Shown here: piece by piece, positions 6,967 to 11,243 of the stretch
Numbering within the stretch: the first letter of the stretch is position 1
How the letters are laid out: each line of letters opens with the position of its first letter
Source of the DNA: Planctomycetota bacterium
GTDB taxonomy: Bacteria; Planctomycetota; Brocadiia; Brocadiales; Bathyanammoxibiaceae
Length of the DNA stretch: 11,243 nucleotides
Reading direction: 5' to 3'
Assembly: GCA_030623665.1 (NCBI GenBank)
Contig: JAUXLO010000032.1
Location: 1 to 11,243, forward strand
The notes under the pieces: model-generated
Told to the model about the DNA's origin: nothing
Databases searched by the model: none
What the model saw: the letters and a program-made list of their open reading frames with translations, nothing else
Position numbers and translations under genes: made by a program

Positions 6967-7955
6967 TATCGATGAAAGGCCTATGGAAGGTGAAGGTGCT
7001 TCTCCTGGCGATAGGGCTGGCAGGTTTTGCGTTCTTGCTGTATGCGCTGGACGCCCGCGCCGTCTATGAGGACGTTTCACAGCTGGGGTGGAGATTCTCT
7101 TTTATACTGTTACCGTACATACTCGTGTTTGGGCTGGATACGGCTGCCTGGGGATACACCTTTCATAATAACAACCCCAAGTTGAGCTTTATCGGGCTAT
7201 TTGGCGCCCGTATGGCGGGAGAATCAATAAACGGCATAACGCCTACCGCATACCTCGGGGGCGAACCTGTCAAGGCGTATCTCTTGAAGAGTTACGATGT
7301 CTCGCTTGTAGACGGTATGGCTTCTGTGGTCATATCAAGGACTATTATGACTATCGCACAGGCATTGTTTGTTCTTATAGGGGTGGCTGTCGCATTATCA
7401 AGGCTTCAGGACACGGGGCTTCTCCTGAGCATTGGCCTGGGTGTGATACTATTCGGTCTGCCCCTTCTGTATCTCATATCAATAAGCGCGAAGAAGGGGC
7501 TCTTTACGGCGGTTTATAACCTGTTGAAGAGGCTCAAGATAAAGATATGGTTCCTCGAGGAGAAGGAGGAACGTCTGAAGGAATTGGATGATAACATCTC
7601 CAAATTCTACGGCACCAATACAAAGGGTTTTTATCTCTGTTTCGCTTACTACTTTATTGGCTGGTTTGCAGGCGTAATAGAGGTCTATTTGATTCTGACG
7701 CTTATAGGCGTTCCGATAGACCCCCTTGATGCGCTTATAATAGAGGCCCTTTTTACGGTTGTCAGGACGGCGGCATCCTTCATACCTGCCAGTCTTGGCG
7801 GTCAGGAGGGCGGGGTAGTGCTCATCTTCCTGGCCCTGCACCTTACTATGCAGGCTGGCATGTCCTTTTGCGTCATAAGACGGATACGAGAGGCCCTGTG
7901 GATAGGAATGGGCCTGCTGGTGCTTGCCAGGTGGGAGGAAAAGGCAATGGCGTGA
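6963..7955 (+). CDS. YbhN/LPG-synthase-TM family membrane protein (flippase-like)
   Basis: Integral membrane protein of the UPF0104 / lysylphosphatidylglycerol synthase transmembrane-region family (PF03706), 330 residues. Hydrophobic segments lie near residues 10-30, 45-63, 125-146, 152-174, 223-248, 285-300 and 311-323. Family hallmarks are LGGEPVKAYLL (98-108), the SRTI stretch (125-128) and IPASLGGQEGG (274-284). It has no catalytic aminoacyl-transfer domain, so it is not MprF. Relatives include HpnL of hopanoid clusters and putative lipid translocases, which suggests moving or presenting a lipid product of the operon. The chosen ATG at 6963 overlaps the radical SAM stop (ATGA) and has AGAGG (6954-6958) four bases upstream. 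A longer frame from GTG 6873 would overlap the upstream gene by 94 bases, and its added residues are a shadow. A strong terminator follows 38 bases after the stop. Confidence 0.9.
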   Translation: MISMKGLWKVKVLLLAIGLAGFAFLLYALDARAVYEDVSQLGWRFSFILLPYILVFGLDTAAWGYTFHNNNPKLSFIGLFGARMAGESINGITPTAYLGGEPVKAYLLKSYDVSLVDGMASVVISRTIMTIAQALFVLIGVAVALSRLQDTGLLLSIGLGVILFGLPLLYLISISAKKGLFTAVYNLLKRLKIKIWFLEEKEERLKELDDNISKFYGTNTKGFYLCFAYYFIGWFAGVIEVYLILTLIGVPIDPLDALIIEALFTVVRTAASFIPASLGGQEGGVVLIFLALHLTMQAGMSFCVIRRIREALWIGMGLLVLARWEEKAMA

Positions 7956-7993
7956 GGAAACAGGTGCAGACTTCGTGTGCAATTGAAGAACCT

Positions 7994-8024
7994 ACGGATG
8001 GCCCTTTCAGGCCATCCGTTTTTT
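7994..8024 (+). terminator. Strong rho-independent terminator
   Basis: ACGGATGGCC (7994-8003), loop CTTTCA, and GGCCATCCGT (8010-8019) form a perfect 10-bp stem followed directly by a T-run (8019-8024) and GTTG. It lies 38 bases after the membrane-protein stop and ends the isomerase/radical SAM/membrane operon, separating it from the sulfur cluster. Confidence 0.95.
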
Positions 8025-8172
8025 GTTGGGAGAAGTGGAGCTTACAAGCCACAGAACGTAGTTACTGAGCATACCTCACGTGTTCTTGCATGCGATCGGA
8101 CAGGACAACCTGCAAGTTGTGGGGCTCATGCACCAAAGACCTACAAGGTATGTTGGTATAGTTTGTTTTCTG

Positions 8173-8201
8173 TTGAAAGGCACATAGGAAAATGTTCTAA
8201 T
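8173..8201 (+). promoter_or_regulatory. Sigma70-like promoter of the sulfur/cysteine operon
   Basis: TTGAAA (8173-8178) and TCTAAT (8196-8201) each match the consensus at five of six positions, with the ideal 17-base spacer. It lies 43 bases upstream of the sulfite reductase GTG, leaving a short leader of about 37 bases with GAGGA at 8234-8238. No T-box or S-box signature was recognised in the 8025-8244 spacer. The only other structure seen there is a weak 6-bp inverted repeat (8085-8090 / 8111-8116). Confidence 0.6.
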
Positions 8202-8244
8202 GAATTACGCTGAATGTTTTTTAGTATCTTTGTGAGGAATAATA

Positions 8245-9138
8245 GTGACTAAGCAGGTTGAAACCCCGCCAAAGATTGACATAGACGAGCTGAAATCAGG
8301 CGGTTTTATTAAACAGACACAAAAAGACCTCTTTACAGTGCGTCTAAGAATGCCTGGCGGGAGGATCACCCCTGAGAAGATGGTCAAGGTGGCCGAGGTT
8401 GCCAAAAAATACGGCCGTATGGGCTACTGCCATATGAGCTTCAGGCAGTCAATCGAGATAATAGGGGTTCACATAGATGACTTTGACAAGGTAAGAGATG
8501 AGCTTTCTGAGGCTGGTGTAAGGATCGCATCTTGCGGTCCGAGGGTAAGGGTCCCTACGGCCTGTGGTGGCTGCGAGTATAACCCTAACGGGTTGATGGA
8601 CACCCAGAAGAAGGCGCTCGAGGTGGACGAACGGTCATTTGGCACCCCATGCCACCACAAGTTTAAGGTCTCATTTTCCGGCTGTCCCATAGACTGTGCC
8701 AGAACCACTGAGATGGACCTGGGCTTTCAGGGTGCAGTAGACCCTAAATGGGATGAACCCCTTTGCACCGGTTGTACACTCTGCGCAAAGGCATGCCTGG
8801 AAGGTGCTATTGTCTCGGACAAAGAGGGTAAGCCCGTCTTTGACCCAGAAAAGTGCATCTACTGCGGCGACTGTATACGCGCATGCCCCACAGACTCCTG
8901 GAAGGCAAAGAGAAGGGGCTGGATCGTCAGGGTAGGCGGAAAACACGGCAGACATCCCATGTTAGCCAGGGAGGTATTTGAGTTCTTGCCGGACGAAAAG
9001 GTCCACGACTTCATTGATAAGACCCTAAAGTGGTATAAACGGAATGGCCGGCGGAGGGAGAGGATTGGCGTGACCATCGAGAGGATAGGCCTGGACAAGT
9101 TCAAAAAAGAGGTGGTGAAACCTTTTCTGAATGCCTAG
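8245..9138 (+). CDS. Siroheme sulfite reductase with inserted 2x[4Fe-4S] ferredoxin domain
   Basis: Predicted six-electron reduction of sulfite to sulfide in the cytoplasm, giving sulfide for cysteine synthesis. Its 297 residues are compact for the AsrC/Dsr-like family. Order: ferredoxin-like half-domain (about 25-95; R67 in SFRQSIEI), siroheme/[4Fe-4S] domain (97-165; R100, R102, K139, K141 as anion-binding candidates; SGCPIDC with C147-x3-C151), a two-cluster ferredoxin (C174-x2-C177-x2-C180-x3-C184 and C204-x2-C207-x2-C210-x3-C214), then the remaining siroheme-fold segment (225-297; VRVGGKHGRHP). The insertion site matches DsrA/AsrC. Oddity: the first cysteine pair reads C107-G-G-C110 instead of C-x5-C; the usual second cysteine position is N113 if G116 and D119 are aligned. 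The GTG start has GAGGA at six-base spacing. It is the first gene of the sulfur operon; context favours assimilation. Family secure; nitrite as substrate is not excluded. Confidence 0.92.
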   Translation: MTKQVETPPKIDIDELKSGGFIKQTQKDLFTVRLRMPGGRITPEKMVKVAEVAKKYGRMGYCHMSFRQSIEIIGVHIDDFDKVRDELSEAGVRIASCGPRVRVPTACGGCEYNPNGLMDTQKKALEVDERSFGTPCHHKFKVSFSGCPIDCARTTEMDLGFQGAVDPKWDEPLCTGCTLCAKACLEGAIVSDKEGKPVFDPEKCIYCGDCIRACPTDSWKAKRRGWIVRVGGKHGRHPMLAREVFEFLPDEKVHDFIDKTLKWYKRNGRRRERIGVTIERIGLDKFKKEVVKPFLNA

Positions 9139-9197
9139 TCTCTTCCATCATCCCCCCTTTTGCTCTACCATCTTAACACCCTTTATTGCGGGTCTAT

Positions 9198-9623
9198 ATG
9201 GATAAGAACGGTAAGAAGCTGGCTATATTTGCCCATAGCGGCACCTACGACAAACTGTATCAGACCGTAACTATCGCTGTTACCGCCGCTTCGATGGGTA
9301 GGGATGTATATATGTTCCTCTTCTTCTGGGCCCTGAAAAGATTCGTGGAAGAGGGCGGCCTTGAGACCATGGACTTCCCTCCCGAATACGGCGAAGAGGG
9401 CCCAGCGCTGGAACAGAGAATGAAGGCACTAAACCCAACGTCCCTTCAGGATATGTTAGATGAGGTAAAGAAGACGGGCAAGATTAAGATTTATGCCTGC
9501 AGCGCCAGCGTGAAGTACATGGGCCTTGATGACAAAAAAGTAATGGGAAAGGTGGACGAGGTGGTTGGGCTTCCCGTTATATTGCAGATGGCCGAGGATT
9601 CTGACGTACAGCTATTTATTTGA
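9198..9623 (+). CDS. DsrE2-type sulfur relay protein
   Basis: DsrE/DsrF-like fold of the DsrE2 subgroup (PF13686-like), 141 residues. The opening KLAIFAHSGTYDKLYQTVTI corresponds to the usual phosphate-loop-like start, followed by AASMGRDVYMFLFFWALKRF. The conserved sulfur-binding cysteine is C101 in IYACSASVKYMGL, matching the family's ACxxSxxxMG pattern. Such proteins carry persulfide sulfur and often partner with TusA; a tusA-like gene lies four genes downstream in the same run. The ATG at 9198 was chosen over TTG at 9186, since no ribosome site precedes the TTG; the ATG itself has only a weak GCGGG. It lies 59 bases after the sulfite reductase across a pyrimidine-rich spacer without a visible terminator, and 17 bases before the cysteine synthase. 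Role as a sulfur carrier between reductase and carrier protein is inference. Confidence 0.88.
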   Translation: MDKNGKKLAIFAHSGTYDKLYQTVTIAVTAASMGRDVYMFLFFWALKRFVEEGGLETMDFPPEYGEEGPALEQRMKALNPTSLQDMLDEVKKTGKIKIYACSASVKYMGLDDKKVMGKVDEVVGLPVILQMAEDSDVQLFI

Positions 9624-9640
9624 GTGGCAGGGGATTTAAA

Positions 9641-10597
9641 ATGGGCAAGACAATGGGGGTACAGGACGCAAAAACCGGTATGGGCGGATCCGTACTGGGG
9701 GAGTCTATCCTCCAGCGTATAGGCAACACCCCTCTTATAAAATTAAACAAGATCGGCCGGGTGCCTGAGGGGGTAAGCATATATGCAAAGGCCGAATGGT
9801 TCAACCCCGGTGGGTCTGTTAAGGACCGCGCGGCCCTCAGGATAATCGAGGACGGAGAGAAATCCGGGCGCCTGAAAGGAAATAGGGTAATAATTGACTC
9901 TACCTCCGGGAACACCGGCATTGCCTACGCAATGATTGGGGTCGTAAAGGGTTACCCTGTAACCCTCGTCATGCCCTCCAACATAAGTGAGGAACGGAAG
10001 GCCATCATAGACTCTTACGGCGCAAATATAACATATACCGACCCGCTAAAGGGGTCTGACGGCGCTATTATCGAGGTAAAAAAGATTGTAGAGGAGAGCC
10101 CGGAGAAATATTTCTTTGCAGACCAGTATAACAACCCCTCTAACCCTCAGGCACATTATGATACCACAGGGGTAGAGCTCTGGGAACAAACCGGGGGGGA
10201 GATAACCCATTTTGTCGCCGGCCTTGGGACCACTGGTACACTAATGGGCACCGGCAGACGACTGAAGGAGTTTAATCCGGATATCGAGTTAATCGCCGTA
10301 GAGCCGTCTACGTCCATCCACGGCCTGGAAGGTCTTAAGCATATAGACACCGCCATTACCCCTGGTATCTACGACCCCACGCTTGCCGACCGCAAGATTG
10401 CCGTGGATTCAGAGGACGCCTACAGGATTGTTAAGGAATTGGGGCAGAAAGAGGGGCTGCTGGTGGGTTACTCCGCTGGTGCAGCAATGAAGGCCGCCCT
10501 GGAGGTGGCAAAGGACCTGAAAAGTGGCGTAGTGGTTGTAGTCTTCCCCGACAGCGGGAAGAATTACCTGAGCACAAGTTTCTGGAAATTTTATTAG
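9641..10597 (+). CDS. cysM: Cysteine synthase, CysM type (probable thiocarboxylate/O-phosphoserine form)
   Basis: PLP-dependent beta-replacement enzyme making L-cysteine from an activated serine; 318 residues. K61 in NPGGSVKDR is the Schiff-base lysine, TSGNTG (88-93) binds the carboxylate, GLGTTGT (194-200) binds PLP phosphate, and S268 in GYSAG faces the PLP ring nitrogen. EITHFVAGLGTTGTLMGTGR (187-206) closely resembles Mycobacterium tuberculosis CysM, which takes sulfur from CysO thiocarboxylate and uses O-phosphoserine. The CysK motif GPHKIQGIG is absent, replaced by GLEGLKHID (228-236). K233 seems to sit where mycobacterial CysM has the phosphate-binding R220 (alignment from memory). 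The ATG at 9641 has AGGGGA (9629-9634) at six bases; the upstream TTG at 9620 overlaps the dsrE2 stop and is unlikely. A JAMM protease gene follows after 22 bases, as in mec-cysO-cysM loci. Cysteine synthase is certain; the sulfur donor is inferred from subgroup and context. Confidence 0.95.
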   Translation: MGKTMGVQDAKTGMGGSVLGESILQRIGNTPLIKLNKIGRVPEGVSIYAKAEWFNPGGSVKDRAALRIIEDGEKSGRLKGNRVIIDSTSGNTGIAYAMIGVVKGYPVTLVMPSNISEERKAIIDSYGANITYTDPLKGSDGAIIEVKKIVEESPEKYFFADQYNNPSNPQAHYDTTGVELWEQTGGEITHFVAGLGTTGTLMGTGRRLKEFNPDIELIAVEPSTSIHGLEGLKHIDTAITPGIYDPTLADRKIAVDSEDAYRIVKELGQKEGLLVGYSAGAAMKAALEVAKDLKSGVVVVVFPDSGKNYLSTSFWKFY

Positions 10598-10619
10598 TAA
10601 GGGGTTAGAGGTATTGCTG

Positions 10620-11048
10620 GTGTTAGGCAAATGTCTGGCGGACGAGATAAAAAATCTTGCAAGGAAGGGCTACCCTTACGAGTGCGGTGGCTTTCTTGCC
10701 GGCAGATCCGGACCGCGCAAGGAGGCCTCTGCGATCTACCCCCTTGAAAATCAAAACAAGAGTGAACCAAAGGTGCGTTTTGAGATAGACGCCAAGGAAT
10801 TTCAACTGGTTGAGGATGAAGCCACCAGAAACGGTCTGGAACTGTTGGTGTTCTACCACTCCCATCCAGACCATCCTGCCCGGCCATCGGCCTTTGACAC
10901 CGAGCGGGCCGCGGGCCTTGCGCCTTTCTGGCCGGACCTGTCATACCTGATCATATCTATTATACAGACCGACAATTTCGAACTCAGTTGCTGGGTCTTT
11001 GATGCCGACAGCGCCGCCTTCAAGACGGAAGATATGGTGGTCGTCTAA
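10620..11048 (+). CDS. JAMM/MPN+ metalloprotease, Mec-like
   Basis: Zinc-dependent isopeptidase-type protein of the Mov34/MPN/PAD-1 (JAB) family, 142 residues, the usual length for bacterial stand-alone members. The complete JAMM motif is present: E21 (PYECGGFLAG), H80-S-H82 (FYHSHPDHP), S90 and D93 (RPSAFD). In M. tuberculosis, Mec removes cysteine from the C-terminus of CysO after CysM has formed the adduct; an analogous enzyme acts in the thiocarboxylate methionine route of Wolinella. The placement directly after cysM supports that role here, though the carrier protein is not in the window. Start choice: AGAGG (10607-10611) is 8 bases from GTG 10620 but only 2 from TTG 10614, so GTG is preferred; the difference is two residues. 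Gaps of 22 bases on each side indicate one transcript. Family secure, substrate inferred. Confidence 0.9.
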   Translation: MLGKCLADEIKNLARKGYPYECGGFLAGRSGPRKEASAIYPLENQNKSEPKVRFEIDAKEFQLVEDEATRNGLELLVFYHSHPDHPARPSAFDTERAAGLAPFWPDLSYLIISIIQTDNFELSCWVFDADSAAFKTEDMVVV

Positions 11049-11070
11049 AAGAAACTGGTTAATACTTACC

Positions 11071-11243
11071 ATGACGGAAGAAAAAGAAAGACCGGATGAC
11101 ACGATAGATCTTAGAAGTGTGCTCTGCCCCATGAACTTCGTCAAGACAAAGTTGAAGCTCGAAGAGATGGAGAGCGGAGAGATACTTGAGGTCTTTCTGG
11201 ACGACGGCGAGCCCATGCGCAGTGTCCCCAGGAGCGTAAAGGA
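11071..11243 (+). CDS. tusA: TusA/SirA-family sulfur carrier protein, 3'-partial
   Basis: The first 57 codons of a small TusA-like protein, cut by the right edge (about 80 residues expected). IDLRSVLCPMNFVKTKLKLE carries the family signature CP, with C19 as the persulfide-carrying cysteine, followed by LEEMESGEILEVFLDDGEPMRSVPRSVK, the typical second strand and helix. TusA proteins pass sulfane sulfur from desulfurases, rhodaneses or DsrE proteins to acceptors. Here it would connect DsrE2 to the cysteine-forming step or to a ThiF/ThiS pair. The ATG is 22 bases after the JAMM gene; no clear ribosome site precedes it, and the frame remains open upstream without another ATG. The VCPxxx variant with NFVKTKL is the form seen beside sulfur-assimilation genes rather than E. 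coli TusA itself, so the symbol is by family. Confidence 0.88.
   Translation, partial: MTEEKERPDDTIDLRSVLCPMNFVKTKLKLEEMESGEILEVFLDDGEPMRSVPRSVK

Noticed and set aside
8085..8116. Inverted repeat CTTGCA / TGCAAG upstream of the sulfur promoter, considered as an operator
   Set aside because: Only 6 bp with a 20-base gap, which is common by chance; no known regulator site recognised.
7868..8213. Two small + strand ORFs spanning the terminator and spacer (66 and 78 codons)
   Set aside because: They run through the intrinsic terminator hairpin, have no ribosome sites and their composition is not protein-like.
9186..9197. TTG start for the DsrE2 gene
   Set aside because: No ribosome site upstream, and the four extra residues are outside the conserved domain; ATG 9198 is the better start.
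9620..9640. TTG start for the cysteine synthase
   Set aside because: It overlaps the preceding stop without a suitably placed ribosome site, whereas ATG 9641 has AGGGGA at six bases.
1..11243. CRISPR arrays, tRNA/rRNA genes, insertion sequences, attachment sites
   Set aside because: Looked for by eye; no regularly spaced repeats, cloverleaf signatures, transposases or terminal repeats seen.

Overview
The window reads as a moderate-GC (about half, by eye) bacterial chromosome segment with every gene on the + strand. Genes are tightly packed, with several overlaps. The content suggests an anaerobic or microaerophilic bacterium: a molybdopterin oxidoreductase, a cobalamin-type radical SAM enzyme, and a siroheme/ferredoxin-type sulfite reductase of the dissimilatory-like family used for assimilation. 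I cannot name the lineage from sequence alone. Anaerobic, often uncultivated groups such as Planctomycetota (Brocadiia), Nitrospirota or Omnitrophota would fit, but this is a guess.

Region A (1-4423). A left-truncated fusion of a nucleotidyltransferase-like domain with a CDP-alcohol phosphatidyltransferase overlaps by 20 bases the gene for a soluble-looking bis-MGD molybdopterin oxidoreductase. A short gap carrying a perfect 8-bp palindrome follows, then an NADP-type isocitrate dehydrogenase (icd). Region B (4424-8024). A 225-base spacer holds an inverted repeat, a possible promoter and a possible 19-residue hydrophobic ORF. It leads into a translationally linked set: TIM-barrel sugar-phosphate isomerase/epimerase-like protein, B12-binding radical SAM enzyme, and a YbhN/LPG-synthase-type membrane protein. 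A strong intrinsic terminator (7994-8024) closes this unit. With the lipid-headgroup enzyme upstream, it looks like machinery for building or modifying a polar or isoprenoid lipid; the product is unknown.

Region C (8025-11243). A good sigma70-like promoter (8173-8201) drives five collinear genes with short gaps: sulfite reductase with an inserted 2x[4Fe-4S] ferredoxin, a DsrE2-type protein, a CysM-type cysteine synthase, a JAMM (Mec-like) metalloprotease and a TusA-type sulfur carrier that runs off the right edge. The order suggests a protein-thiocarboxylate route to cysteine: sulfite is reduced to sulfide, sulfur is relayed by DsrE2/TusA to a ThiS/CysO-like carrier (expected beyond the edge), CysM adds the thiocarboxylate sulfur to an activated serine, and the JAMM protease trims the carrier-cysteine adduct. 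The sulfite reductase has an unusual first cysteine pair (C-x2-C where C-x5-C is normal), the most distinctive single-protein oddity here.
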